Shown one piece after another: positions 37,610 through 46,656 of a stretch of 64,000 nucleotides of DNA. The notes under the pieces are model-generated. The model was not told the DNA's origin and made no database searches. It saw nothing but the letters and a program-made list of their open reading frames with translations. Location: contig JAMPHB010000001.1 in assembly GCA_023663685.1 (NCBI GenBank), forward strand, positions 485,220 to 549,219. Reading direction: 5' to 3'. This DNA comes from Blautia sp. Lineage in GTDB: Bacteria; Bacillota; Clostridia; Lachnospirales; Lachnospiraceae. Position numbers and translations under genes: made by a program. The first letter of the stretch is position 1. Every line of letters starts with the position of its first letter.

Positions 37610-38746
37610 TTATTCTGCCATAATCTCCTTCAGCGACAGATGATCCATGAGCCTTCCGTATACATACATGATCAGCTCGTACAAGAGCAAAAATACGGCC
37701 AGCGTAAGGATAAACACGCCCCAGTCAAATGCATACTCCGGCATCTCCTCCACATCTTTAAACACAATGGTCACCATGAGCCTTAACAGCACATACTGGT
37801 ACACCGTGCCGAGGGCAAAGCCAAAGTACGTCCATGGACGGTAGCCTCCCAGCACTGCCCCGCAGCATTCCCGCCTGCTGTATCCAAAGACCTTCATCAT
37901 GGTGAGCGTCTTTTCGTTCGCCCTGCGGACAGAGCTCAGCGCAAGAAGGAGTGTGACGACAGCGAGAAGCATACCGATGGAAAACATCATAACTCCCATG
38001 AGCACGCTTGCGAGCTCCCGCATACTGGCGGACATCTGTACCATTGCAGAAAAGCAGAAGGAAGCAAAGGTGAGAAAAAATACTAAGGACTTTCTCTGGC
38101 GGACATTACTCCTTTTTAGCTCCGCCAAAAAGGAGAGCTCCCCGCGCTCCCGCCCCGGCCTTACCCTCCCCGCGGCTTTTCCGAAAAGCAGCTCCAGCAC
38201 CGGGATGCGCAGCCGCAGACAGCTGTAAAATACCGCAAGCACCGCGAACAGCAGGGACGGAAGCAGCACGAGAAGAAGCATCAGACCCATGTGAAAATGT
38301 ACCGGGACATCCGGCAGATATCCCTCCTTATTCTGCGTCCGGTAAACCAGTGGCATCATACAGTGCGCAAGCCCATAGCCCGGCAGCGTCCCGCATAAAA
38401 CGCTCACGCCAAACACGCCAAAACCGGCCGCAATCTTTCCCTCCGGGTAACCGATGGCCTTTAAAATGCCAATCTCCTTTCTGTGCGTGTCGATATACTG
38501 GCGGATATAAAAAGCCAGAAGCACCACGCTGGTGAGCAGCAGACAGCCTCCGGTCACAGCGCAGACTACTTTTCCCGTCATTATCTGCGCCTCAAAAAAT
38601 GCCTGCCCCGCAGGATCTGTAATCTGGCTTTCCACCGCTGTCAGATCCAGCTGGTAATTGAGGAAAACTGCACACACGAACACCGCGCAGAGGCAGACGA
38701 TCATGATGCCAATCATTTTAAAGCAATCCTTTATACTGACAATCAT
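37610..38746 (-). CDS. FtsX-type ABC transporter permease, compact form
   Basis: The 378 residues contain an N-terminal membrane segment and two FtsX-like modules (about 55-190 and 230-365), each with three to four hydrophobic spans and the typical KEIGILKAIGYP and TLTMMKVFGYSR segments. It is shorter than MacB permeases and lacks a large extracellular domain. An AGGAGGGG site precedes ATG 38746. It is the last gene of a tetR-ATPase-permease operon and probably forms an exporter with the ATPase. Confidence 0.88.
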   Translation of the reverse strand: MIVSIKDCFKMIGIMIVCLCAVFVCAVFLNYQLDLTAVESQITDPAGQAFFEAQIMTGKVVCAVTGGCLLLTSVVLLAFYIRQYIDTHRKEIGILKAIGYPEGKIAAGFGVFGVSVLCGTLPGYGLAHCMMPLVYRTQNKEGYLPDVPVHFHMGLMLLLVLLPSLLFAVLAVFYSCLRLRIPVLELLFGKAAGRVRPGRERGELSFLAELKRSNVRQRKSLVFFLTFASFCFSAMVQMSASMRELASVLMGVMMFSIGMLLAVVTLLLALSSVRRANEKTLTMMKVFGYSRRECCGAVLGGYRPWTYFGFALGTVYQYVLLRLMVTIVFKDVEEMPEYAFDWGVFILTLAVFLLLYELIMYVYGRLMDHLSLKEIMAE

Positions 38747-38757
38747 TTTCCCCTCCT

Positions 38758-39450
38758 CTACCAGCCAATTTCATAGGCGTTCTTCCGCACCCTGTTCTCA
38801 TAAGTCTCCACCAGCCTCCCGCTGTTCACCCGGATCACTGTCCCCGCCATATCCGCAATATTCTGGTTGTGGGTCACCATAATGATGGTAAAGTGAAGCT
38901 CCTGCTGCAGCCTGCTGATATAGTCAAGTACCATGCGCCCGGTCTCCTCATCCAGCGCTCCGGTGGGCTCATCTAAAAAAAGCACCTTCGGACGCTTCGC
39001 CAGGGCTCTTGCCACAGAGACTCTCTGCTGCTCCCCGCCGCTTAACTCATGGGGGTATTTTTTCAGCTTGCCCGAAAGCCCTACCGCATCCACTATCCTG
39101 CGGTAATCTCTGTTGCCTGCAAGGTCTGCGCCCATCTTCACATTTTTATCCACGCTCAGATTGGGAAGCAGATAATACTGCTGAAAAATAAAGCCCACAG
39201 TCTTCCGTCTGAAATCTGTCAACTCTTTTTCCGACAAGGTGCTTATTTCCCTTTCATCGTAGGTGATGCTGCCGGAATCTGCATGTTCCAGTCCGGACAT
39301 CACATTGAGCAGCGTGGATTTGCCGGAGCCGGACGCTCCAAGGATCACCACACAGGCACCGTCCTCTATCGTAAGATCAATTCCCTTTAACACCTCGAAG
39401 CGGCTCCCGCCACTTCCATAAAACTTATGTACATCTGTCAGCTTAATCAT
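38758..39450 (-). CDS. ABC transporter ATP-binding protein of the TetR-controlled exporter
   Basis: This is a 230-residue ATPase with Walker A GASGSGKST, signature LSGGEQQRVSVA, Walker B KVLFLDEPTGAL and H-loop MVTHNQ, of the MacB/LolD group. ATG 39450 overlaps the tetR stop as ATGA and has AGGAG upstream; the longer frame lies inside tetR. It is followed after 11 bases by the permease gene. Confidence 0.92.
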   Translation of the reverse strand: MIKLTDVHKFYGSGGSRFEVLKGIDLTIEDGACVVILGASGSGKSTLLNVMSGLEHADSGSITYDEREISTLSEKELTDFRRKTVGFIFQQYYLLPNLSVDKNVKMGADLAGNRDYRRIVDAVGLSGKLKKYPHELSGGEQQRVSVARALAKRPKVLFLDEPTGALDEETGRMVLDYISRLQQELHFTIIMVTHNQNIADMAGTVIRVNSGRLVETYENRVRKNAYEIGW

Positions 39451-40025
39451 ACAAGCTCTCCTCTCTTCACTGCCGATAAGAGACTTCTGAAAATCTCTGT
39501 CATCATCGGACGAACCTCCTCCGGGCGAAAGACATGGACGGAGGTGGCGCACATGGTGGCGATGCCGTGGCTGTAGACCCACAGATGCCGGTACAGCTTT
39601 TCGGCCTCCTCCCTCTTTAAGTCATAGGGTCTTTGTACCGACTCCAGAATCTCCTCATAGCTCTCGTCGATCTGTACCAGCGTATGCCCCACATCCTCTT
39701 CTTTGCCTCTCTCCATCATAAACAAAAGCCGAAACAGCTCCGGCTCTTTCACAGCGAACTGAATGTAGGCGGCGCCCACTCCCTGAAACGCCAGCGGCTC
39801 CTTAAGTCCTTCCTTCACATAGCTTTTGTACACGGCTTTCGCACGCTCTAAAATCGCCTCCTTCAGCTCGTCCATGCTGGAAAAAACTGTAAAAATCGGT
39901 CTCGCTGAGCTGCCTAAGGCAGCCCCAAGCTCTCTGGCCGTCACACTTTCAATTCCATCCTTTCGCACAAGCTCCATGGCGGCATCTACGATTTCTGTTC
40001 TCGAAAATTTTGCTCGCGGCGGCAT
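39447..40025 (-). CDS. TetR family transcriptional regulator
   Basis: The 192 residues have an N-terminal helix-turn-helix (FSRTEIVDAAMELV to about residue 55; variable recognition helix region AALGSSARPIFTVF) and a helical ligand domain. It is the first gene of an operon with an ABC exporter and is likely to repress that operon, since a 20-bp palindrome lies just downstream of the promoter. The inducing compound is unknown. Confidence 0.92.
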   Translation of the reverse strand: MPPRAKFSRTEIVDAAMELVRKDGIESVTARELGAALGSSARPIFTVFSSMDELKEAILERAKAVYKSYVKEGLKEPLAFQGVGAAYIQFAVKEPELFRLLFMMERGKEEDVGHTLVQIDESYEEILESVQRPYDLKREEAEKLYRHLWVYSHGIATMCATSVHVFRPEEVRPMMTEIFRSLLSAVKRGELV

Positions 40026-40050
40026 AGGCCCTCCTTTCTGAATTCCATGT

Positions 40051-40070
40051 TTTAAATCGCGCGTTTTAAA
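40051..40070. promoter_or_regulatory. palindromic operator of the TetR regulator
   Basis: TTTAAA-T-CGCGCG-T-TTTAAA is a 20-bp palindrome, symmetrical except for the two single-base spacers. It lies from about +5 to +25 of the predicted tetR transcript, where bound TetR would block transcription. Its form fits a dimeric TetR repressor. Confidence 0.65.
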
Positions 40071-40081
40071 TCATCTGTTTT

Positions 40082-40110
40082 ATATTACACACAGACACCT
40101 CCCATGTCAA
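40082..40110 (-). promoter_or_regulatory. sigma-A promoter of the tetR-ABC operon
   Basis: On the minus strand TTGACA (40110-40105) and TAATAT (40087-40082) are 17 bases apart. Transcription would start near 40075, directly upstream of the palindromic operator, with AGGAGGG before the tetR ATG at 40025. Confidence 0.75.
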
Positions 40111-40146
40111 TACTAAACTGAAAAGTTTTTATTTTTCTCTCGAAAC

Positions 40147-40172
40147 AAAAAAAGGACAGCCGCCGGCTGTCC
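40147..40172 (-). terminator. terminator after the 90-residue gene
   Basis: On the minus strand an 8-bp stem GGACAGCC / GGCTGTCC with a 3-base loop is followed by TTTTTTT. It ends the pepD-rsuA-ygiQ-small gene series. Confidence 0.85.
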
Positions 40173-40189
40173 CCAAAACCTATATCTGT

Positions 40190-40462
40190 CTACGCTTCAA
40201 AAAATGGATTCATAACTCTGCGCACCTCTTTTTCAAGGTTCGCCTCCGTGTAGACGCACTTCATCACGGCGCGCTTGATCCTGTCCTCGTAGTTTGTCCC
40301 CGCGCATTTATTCAGAACCTCCCGCAGAGTCATCTGCACCAGCCTCCTCTCGTGCGTCTTCGGATCCTCCACGATATTCTCATACACCTTTTGATTATAA
40401 TTCTTGCTTACTACGTCGAATTCCACAACTGCGTATTCAATCCAATCCTGATAGGTCATCAT
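40190..40462 (-). CDS. small hypothetical protein downstream of the YgiQ gene
   Basis: The 90-residue protein is charged, probably helical and cytoplasmic (MMTYQDWIEYAVVEFDVV at the start), with no family I can name. It follows the YgiQ-type gene by 14 bases and is followed by a strong terminator, so it is a genuine last cistron. An AGGAG site lies upstream of ATG 40462. Confidence 0.72.
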   Translation of the reverse strand: MMTYQDWIEYAVVEFDVVSKNYNQKVYENIVEDPKTHERRLVQMTLREVLNKCAGTNYEDRIKRAVMKCVYTEANLEKEVRRVMNPFFEA

Positions 40463-40476
40463 ATGAATCCCCTCTC

Positions 40477-42390
40477 CTATTTCTTTTTGTGTATATTCCG
40501 AATCGTCTTTCTTTTGGGCGGCCTGCCCTGCTTTTTTCCTGTATTCTTTCCTTTATCCGGCCTGCCCTTTTCTGATGTGCTGCCGTGGGCGGCCCGCCGC
40601 GGGCGAATCAGGCACTTTTCGCCAAAGCCGATCAGATCCTCCCGCCCCTCTTTCTTCAACGCCTCATATACCAGCTCATAATTCTTCGGGTTCCGGTACT
40701 GGATCAATGCACGCTGCATCGCCTTCTCGTGGGGATTTACCGCCACATACACCGGTTCCATCGTTCTGGGATCCAGGCCTGTATAATACATGCAGGTGGA
40801 TATGGTGGAGGGTGTTGGATAAAAATCCTGCACCTGCTCCGGCATATATCCCAGATCCCGCAGATACTTGGCAAGCTCGACGGCCTCCTTTAAGGTCGAA
40901 CCCGGATGGGAGGACATGAGATAGGGCACAAGATACTGCTCTTTTCCCAGCCTGTGGTTCATCTCATTGTACGCCCTTACAAAGCTATTATATACCTTTA
41001 CCTTTGGTTTTCCAAGTCTTTGCAGCACGGTATCTGAAATATGCTCCGGCGCCACCTTGAGCTGTCCGCTCACATGATGCTCACAGAGCTCGCGCAGAAA
41101 GGTCTTGTCCTTATCATACATCAGATAATCAAAACGGATGCCCGACCGGATAAACACCTTCTTCACTCCCGGCAGCGCCCGGAGCTCCCTTAAAAGTGCA
41201 ATGTAATCGCTGTGATCCACTTTCAGATTTTTGCATGGCTCCGGGAACAGGCACTGTCTGTTCGGACAGACACCCTTCGTGAGCTGCTTTTCGCAGGAGG
41301 GCGCACGAAAATTGGCCGTGGGGCCTCCCACGTCGTGGATATAGCCCTTAAACTCCTTATCCTGCGTGAGTGCCTTTGCCTCCTCCAGAATGGAGACATG
41401 GCTTCTGGTCTGAATCGTCCGTCCCTGATGAAAGGTCAGCGCACAAAAGCTGCAGCCGCCAAAGCATCCCCGGTTGCTGATCAGCGAAAACTTAATTTCC
41501 CGAATGGCGGGCACTCCTCCAAGAGCCTCGTAAGAGGGATGATAGTTCCTCATGTAGGGAAGGGCGTACACCGCGTCCATCTCTTCGGTTGTCAGAGGCT
41601 TTGCCGGGGGATTCTGCACCACATAGGCAGTGCCGCCATAGGGCTCACAGAGCCTTTTCCCTGAAAAGGGATCGGTATTGCAATACTGGGTGTAGAAGCT
41701 CTCGGCAAACAGCCTCTTATTCTCCCGGATTTCATCATAATCCGGCAGCTCCAGCGCATCGTAAATCAGCTCTTTGTTCCTCGTTTTAAAAACCGTCCCA
41801 TCGACAAAGGTAATATCAGCGATTGCAAGCCCTGCCGCCAGCGCATCCGCAATCTCCACAATGCTGTGCTCGCCCATCCCGTAAGAGATCAGATCCGCCC
41901 CGGAATCCAGAAGGATGGAACGCTTCACCTTGTTTGACCAGTAATCATAATGCGCCAGCCGTCTGAGACTCGCCTCAATGCCGCCTATAATGACAGGTGT
42001 TTTCTTATAGGTGCGGCGGATCAGATTGCCGTACACCACCGTGGCATAATCCGGCCTCTTCCCCATGAGGCCGCCGGGTGTGTAATTATCTGTGCTGCGC
42101 CTCTTTTTTGAGACGGAATAGTGGTTGACCATAGAGTCCATATTCCCGGCGGAAACCAAAAAGGCAAGCCTCGGCTCCCCCAGCGCCGAGATGGAGGCAT
42201 CGTCCTTCCAGTCGGGCTGTGCAAGAATCCCCACCGTGTAGCCGTGGGACTCCAGAAGCCTCGCGATAACGGCATGTCCGAAAGAGGGGTGATCCACATA
42301 GGCGTCCCCGCAGACATAGACAAAATCCAGCTGCTCTATGCCACGCTCTGCCATATCCTGTTTTGAAATCGGCAAATATCCCTCATACAT
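40477..42390 (-). CDS. YgiQ family radical SAM protein
   Basis: This large radical SAM protein has 637 residues, with an N-terminal YgiQ domain (about 1-290), the iron-sulfur motif NRGCFGGCSFCALTFHQGR near residue 310 and a basic C-terminal tail (KGKNTGKKQGRPPKRK). The family is widespread but its reaction is not established. The tail could bind RNA (inference). It follows the RsuA-type gene by 21 bases. Confidence 0.9.
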   Translation of the reverse strand: MYEGYLPISKQDMAERGIEQLDFVYVCGDAYVDHPSFGHAVIARLLESHGYTVGILAQPDWKDDASISALGEPRLAFLVSAGNMDSMVNHYSVSKKRRSTDNYTPGGLMGKRPDYATVVYGNLIRRTYKKTPVIIGGIEASLRRLAHYDYWSNKVKRSILLDSGADLISYGMGEHSIVEIADALAAGLAIADITFVDGTVFKTRNKELIYDALELPDYDEIRENKRLFAESFYTQYCNTDPFSGKRLCEPYGGTAYVVQNPPAKPLTTEEMDAVYALPYMRNYHPSYEALGGVPAIREIKFSLISNRGCFGGCSFCALTFHQGRTIQTRSHVSILEEAKALTQDKEFKGYIHDVGGPTANFRAPSCEKQLTKGVCPNRQCLFPEPCKNLKVDHSDYIALLRELRALPGVKKVFIRSGIRFDYLMYDKDKTFLRELCEHHVSGQLKVAPEHISDTVLQRLGKPKVKVYNSFVRAYNEMNHRLGKEQYLVPYLMSSHPGSTLKEAVELAKYLRDLGYMPEQVQDFYPTPSTISTCMYYTGLDPRTMEPVYVAVNPHEKAMQRALIQYRNPKNYELVYEALKKEGREDLIGFGEKCLIRPRRAAHGSTSEKGRPDKGKNTGKKQGRPPKRKTIRNIHKKK

Positions 42391-42411
42391 ACGGCTTCCT
42401 CCAGAAATGAA

Positions 42412-43155
42412 TTATGCTCCTGCCTCCCTTAAAGCCTGTACCTCTGCCTCTGTCAGCCTCCGGTACTCGCCCCGCTTCAGGTTTCCCAGAGTGAGGCTGC
42501 CGAGGGAGAGGCGTTTTAAATACAAAACCTCACATCCTATGGCGGCAAACATACGCTTTACCTGATGATAACGCCCCTCGGAGATGGTAAGCTTTGCATG
42601 TGCACCGCCCTCCCCGGCAAATGCCGGGTCAAACGGCTCCTCCATGGAGAGAATCTCAAGCCTTGCGGGCTTTGTCGGGCGCGCATCCCCGATTTCCACG
42701 CCCCGGGCAAACTGTTCGACCGCCTCCCCGGAAACTGCGGAGTCTAAGACCACATAGTAGGTCTTCTCCACATGGTGGGCGGGGCTCGTCAGATGATGCA
42801 AAAGCGCCCCGTCGTCCGTGATCAGCAACAGTCCCTCCGTGTCCTTGTCCAGCCGCCCCACCGGAGACAGCTTTTCCCTCTTCTCCTCCGGGAAAAAATC
42901 CATAACAGCAGCCGCCCGTTTATCACTTCTCGCCGTCACAGCTCCCGCAGGCTTGTGAAACAGATAATAGGAAAATTCCTCATAGACAACCGGCTCTCCG
43001 CGAAAACACACCTGCGCCTGTCCCGGGTCTATCCTTTGCTGTGGCTGCCGTGCCGGCACGCCGTCCACTGTGACACACTGCTCTTTAATATATTTTTTTA
43101 CTTCGCTGCGCGTCCCCAGCCCCGCGTCCGCCAAAAATTTATCCAGTCGAAGCAT
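42412..43155 (-). CDS. RsuA/RluB family rRNA pseudouridine synthase
   Basis: The 247 residues start with an S4 domain (MLRLDKFLADAGLGTRSEVK), followed by the synthase domain with catalytic aspartate in VGRLDKDTEGLLL and the ISEGRYHQVKRMFAAIG segment. Members modify 16S U516 or 23S U2605 region; RsuA-like length fits 16S, but the target is not certain. It lies between pepD (4 bases) and the YgiQ gene. Confidence 0.92.
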   Translation of the reverse strand: MLRLDKFLADAGLGTRSEVKKYIKEQCVTVDGVPARQPQQRIDPGQAQVCFRGEPVVYEEFSYYLFHKPAGAVTARSDKRAAAVMDFFPEEKREKLSPVGRLDKDTEGLLLITDDGALLHHLTSPAHHVEKTYYVVLDSAVSGEAVEQFARGVEIGDARPTKPARLEILSMEEPFDPAFAGEGGAHAKLTISEGRYHQVKRMFAAIGCEVLYLKRLSLGSLTLGNLKRGEYRRLTEAEVQALREAGA

Positions 43156-43159
43156 CTAT

Positions 43160-44605
43160 TTACCCCGCCTGCTTCAAAAATGCCACAAGAAAATCCCACA
43201 CTCTCCCGGTCGAGGCAATATCCAGCCGCTCCTTCGGCGTGTGGATATCCAGAATATTGGGTCCGAAGGAAACACAGTCCAGCTCAGGTATTTTCTCTGC
43301 AAACAGACCGCACTCCAGTCCCGCGTGTATCGCGTCAAATACAGGCTCTTCCCCGTACAAGTCCGTATACACAGCGCTGATCTGCTCCCGCAGGGGAGAA
43401 TTGCTGCGGTACTCCCACGCCGGGTAATCTCCCTCCAGCTCTGTCTCACCGCCCAGCAGCGCAATAACGGCCTCTACCCGCTCCCGGACGTCCTCCTTGC
43501 GGGAGCTCACACTGCTTCGAATCGAAGTGACCGTATAGAGACAGTCGCTCTGCAGCTCCATAATTCCAAGATTCAGCGAGGTCTCCACCAGCTCCGGCAT
43601 CTCCTGGCTTCTGTGCAGCACGCCGTCCGGCACGGTTCTTAAGTAATAGAGTACCTTATGGACAGAGCCGTAATCTAAGATATCTGCCGTCGCGTTCCCC
43701 TGATCCTCAAAGAGTACCCTCACGCCCCCGTCGGAGACCCGAAGCTCCTTTTGAAAGACAAGATCCAGCCCGTCTGCCACCATTTTTACCTGTTCTGCCA
43801 TCTCCTGCGGCACCAGAATCTCAGCGATACACTCCCTCGGTATCGCGTTGTCCTTGCCGCCACCCGCGAGGCGGATAATTCCCATGGGGCTCTCTTCCAT
43901 GACCGCATACAGTACACGCCCCATCAAAATATCTGCATTGCCGTGCTCTTTATGGATTTCCGCCCCGGAATGCCCGCCGGCGAGTCCGGTCACAGTAATC
44001 CGCAGCTTTTGTCCGCTCTGGGAAATCCGTTTTACAGGAATCCTTCCGATGAGGCTCAATCCGCCCGCACAGCTCGTCAGAAAATGTCCCTCCTCCTCAC
44101 TGTCAATATTCAAAAGCCTGCGCCCCTTTAGACGGGAAAGGTCAATATCCTTCGCTCCGAGCATCCCGGTCTCCTCGTCCACAGTGAAGATCACCTCAAG
44201 CTCCGGATGGGGAATATCGGCCTCCAGCAGCGCCAGCGCATAGGCTAAAGCGATGCCGTCGTCACCGCCGAGCGTCGTACCCCTTGCCTGCACATAGCCA
44301 TCCTCCACGAACAGGGAAAGTCCCTCCCGCGAAAAGTCGATTTCACAGTCCCTCTCCTTCTCGCAAACCATATCCATATGTCCCTGGATCATAATGGTTT
44401 TGGCATTCTCATAGCCTGCCGCCGCTTTCTTTTTCACGATGACATTATTTTTATCGTCCTGCTCCCAGTAAAGCCCGTGCTCCTTTGCAAACGACACCAG
44501 ATAGTCGCTGACTGCCTTTGTGTTGCCGGAACCGTGGGGAATAGCCGCGATTTTCTCGAAATAGTAAAACACCCGCCGGGGATATAATTCCTCTAATACC
44601 ATCAT
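43160..44605 (-). CDS. pepD: aminoacyl-histidine dipeptidase PepD (M20 family)
   Basis: PepD is a cytosolic zinc dipeptidase that hydrolyses Xaa-His and other dipeptides. The 481 residues include the metal-binding motifs IQGHMDMVCE and TLGGDDGIALA, the catalytic TVDEETGMLGA, and late IHAGLECG. GGAGG lies 5 bases before ATG 44605 (a second ATG at 44602 is also possible). It is divergent from ylbJ with only 30 bases between them. Confidence 0.94.
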   Translation of the reverse strand: MMVLEELYPRRVFYYFEKIAAIPHGSGNTKAVSDYLVSFAKEHGLYWEQDDKNNVIVKKKAAAGYENAKTIMIQGHMDMVCEKERDCEIDFSREGLSLFVEDGYVQARGTTLGGDDGIALAYALALLEADIPHPELEVIFTVDEETGMLGAKDIDLSRLKGRRLLNIDSEEEGHFLTSCAGGLSLIGRIPVKRISQSGQKLRITVTGLAGGHSGAEIHKEHGNADILMGRVLYAVMEESPMGIIRLAGGGKDNAIPRECIAEILVPQEMAEQVKMVADGLDLVFQKELRVSDGGVRVLFEDQGNATADILDYGSVHKVLYYLRTVPDGVLHRSQEMPELVETSLNLGIMELQSDCLYTVTSIRSSVSSRKEDVRERVEAVIALLGGETELEGDYPAWEYRSNSPLREQISAVYTDLYGEEPVFDAIHAGLECGLFAEKIPELDCVSFGPNILDIHTPKERLDIASTGRVWDFLVAFLKQAG

Positions 44606-44635
44606 AGAATCCTCCTTGTATTCATAGAATAGGAT

Positions 44636-45535
44636 ATGAAAAAAATCCTATGTATGCTCACAACTTTAATGCTGCTTGTCTTTTTTCTCCTGTTCCCTGC
44701 CGAGGCGCTTGCCGCCTCGCGCAGAGGACTTGCTCTGTGGTTTGACCAGCTCCTCCCGGCACTTTTGCCCTTTACGGTTCTCTCCTATGTGATTCTGCGG
44801 TCAAATTTATTTTCCTTCCCTCCAAAGGTACGCCGGATTGCCCCGGAGGAATGGTATATTATCCTCTGCGGCTTTCTGTTCGGCTTTCCCATCGGAAGCA
44901 AGCTGACCGCCGATCTGTACCGCGCAGGACGGCTCTCCCCAAAGAGGGCAACGCTTCTGTTTATATGCGCCAACAACCTGAGTCCTGTGTTTGTGACAAC
45001 GGCTCTTACAGAGCTGCTCGGAATCCCGCCGGGGATTTTTGCCTATGCCGTCATTTATGGAATCCCTCTGACCTTCCTTCTCATCCGGCTTTTTACGCTG
45101 CCGCCCTTTGTCCCCGCAGGACAAAAAAATACGGCATCAGGATTCAGGCTGGATATGCAAATCGTTGACGCCGGTATAGTAAATGGATTTGAAACTCTGA
45201 TTAAAATATGCGGATATGTCGTCCTCTTTAGCCTGGCCGCAGAGCTTTTGCATCTGCTCCCCATGGGGCTTCCCATCTGCAAAACGCTTTTGATCGGCAG
45301 CATGGAAGTGACGACCGGCATGTCCGAGCTGTCCTGTCTCGGAAATCCGGCTCTCCGGTATATCCTTGGCCTTTGCTTTCTCTCGTGGGGCGGCGTCAGC
45401 GGATTCTTTCAGACTGCCTCCATCGTAAGCGGCACAGATCTGTCCATGAAAAGCTACATAAGCCACCGCCTGCTCTTTGCCGCCGTCACCCTGCTTTTTA
45501 CCCTGCTATTCGGTGCTCCCGGAATCCGCCGATAG
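44636..45535 (+). CDS. ylbJ: YlbJ-like sporulation integral membrane protein
   Basis: YlbJ is required for spore formation in Bacillus and contains nucleoside-recognition (Gate-like) domains. The 299 residues have about eight hydrophobic spans and the typical segments GFLFGFPIGSKLTADLY near residue 80 and SWGGVSGFFQTASI near the end. It is shorter than Bacillus YlbJ (about 408). In Bacillus it lies near coaD and rsmD; here these are downstream on the opposite strand. Its last 30 bases overlap the end of the convergent coiled-coil gene. Confidence 0.85.
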   Translation: MKKILCMLTTLMLLVFFLLFPAEALAASRRGLALWFDQLLPALLPFTVLSYVILRSNLFSFPPKVRRIAPEEWYIILCGFLFGFPIGSKLTADLYRAGRLSPKRATLLFICANNLSPVFVTTALTELLGIPPGIFAYAVIYGIPLTFLLIRLFTLPPFVPAGQKNTASGFRLDMQIVDAGIVNGFETLIKICGYVVLFSLAAELLHLLPMGLPICKTLLIGSMEVTTGMSELSCLGNPALRYILGLCFLSWGGVSGFFQTASIVSGTDLSMKSYISHRLLFAAVTLLFTLLFGAPGIRR

Positions 45536-46144
45536 GGGAATGTTCGTCACCTCCGGCTCCCGGGATACACTGTGCGGCGAAGCCGGTTCCGGCTCCCCCA
45601 TGTCCTCCGCCGGGAAAATCTGCGTCCGGTTCCGGCTGACCACATCCAAAAAGCCCTGCAGGGAACCAATCAGATTATCGTAGCGCGCGCGCGAGGTGTC
45701 AATCGCGCTGGTGAGCACATCTTCAAGAACCTTAAGCTGATCGTCAGTATAGCTCATGGCTCCCATGCGAAGATTGTTCGCCTCGTTGGTGGCATTGTCT
45801 AAAATCTCCTGCGCCTGCTTGGTGGCAATCATCACCACCTCGTTGGCCTGTGCATAGGCCTGCTGCATAATCTGATGCTCACTGACCAGCTCCGAGGTCT
45901 GAATCTGCGCCTGCGCAATAATCTGGTCTGCCTTGGCCTGCGCATCCGCAAGAATCGCCTCTTTATTGCTGATAATCTTTTGATAGCGCTTGATCTCCTC
46001 GGGAGTCTTTCTGCGCAGCTCTGCGATCAGCTCCTCCAGCTCCTCCTTGTTCACGACAATGTTCGTGCTGGAGAAAGTCTGGAACTTACAGCCGTCTATG
46101 TATTCTTCAATCTCCTCAATGATCTGTTCCATCTTGCTGCTCAT
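45506..46144 (-). CDS. coiled-coil protein (V-ATPase subunit H/DivIVA-like), unknown function
   Basis: The 212 residues are mostly one long coiled coil (about 30-135), with alternating A/Q/I/E stretches such as ADAQAKADQIIAQAQIQ, then a short helical region and a disordered acidic tail. No catalytic motif or membrane segment is seen. Similar proteins are annotated as ATPase subunits on the basis of the coiled coil alone, which I do not trust. It follows coaD by 12 bases. Placement with coaD and rsmD suggests a conserved housekeeping or cell-division role (inference). Confidence 0.75.
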   Translation of the reverse strand: MSSKMEQIIEEIEEYIDGCKFQTFSSTNIVVNKEELEELIAELRRKTPEEIKRYQKIISNKEAILADAQAKADQIIAQAQIQTSELVSEHQIMQQAYAQANEVVMIATKQAQEILDNATNEANNLRMGAMSYTDDQLKVLEDVLTSAIDTSRARYDNLIGSLQGFLDVVSRNRTQIFPAEDMGEPEPASPHSVSREPEVTNIPLSADSGSTE

Positions 46145-46156
46145 ATATGTTCACCC

Positions 46157-46651
46157 TTACCTTTCTGCCCGGTTGCAGTTATATTTTCCATAGATGCGGT
46201 CAATAAAGCGCTCCGGCACAAAATTTGAAATATCTCCGCCATAAGAGGCAAATTCCTTGACGATCGTGGAGCTTAAGTAGGAATATCTAAGATCCGTTGT
46301 CAAAAAAATTGTCTCGATGCGCGTATCCTGCACATGGTTCGCCTGCGCAATCTGCAGCTCATATTCAAAATCCGTCACCGCACGAAGCCCCCGCACAATA
46401 ATTGTGGCCTGAATCTCCTGCATGAATTCTACGAGCAGGCCGTCAAAGCTTGCTACTGTAACGTTCGGGATATCCTCCGTCATCTCTTTTATCATACTAA
46501 CACGTTCTTCTAAAGAAAACAATGAATTTTTTGAGCTGTTGTTCAGCACTCCCACCACAAGCCCGTCCACAATCTGCGAGGCTCTCGTGATAATATCCAT
46601 ATGTCCGAAGGTCACCGGGTCAAAGCTGCCCGGATAGATTGCTTTTTTCAT
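46157..46651 (-). CDS. coaD: phosphopantetheine adenylyltransferase CoaD
   Basis: CoaD makes dephospho-CoA from phosphopantetheine and ATP. The start [17 protein letters not shown] contains the nucleotidyltransferase motif, and the C-terminal [15 protein letters not shown] is typical. ATG 46651 (164 residues) is chosen because AGGTGA, formed by the end of rsmD, lies 5 bases upstream; a GTG at 46660 would lengthen it by 3 residues. Confidence 0.95.
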   Translation of the reverse strand: MKKAIYPGSFDPVTFGHMDIITRASQIVDGLVVGVLNNSSKNSLFSLEERVSMIKEMTEDIPNVTVASFDGLLVEFMQEIQATIIVRGLRAVTDFEYELQIAQANHVQDTRIETIFLTTDLRYSYLSSTIVKEFASYGGDISNFVPERFIDRIYGKYNCNRAER

Positions 46652-46656
46652 AAGTG

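Noticed and set aside
37610..38746. Truncated MacB pseudogene
   Set aside because: The 378-residue permease has two complete FtsX modules, a good start and operon context, so it looks like a compact but intact type.
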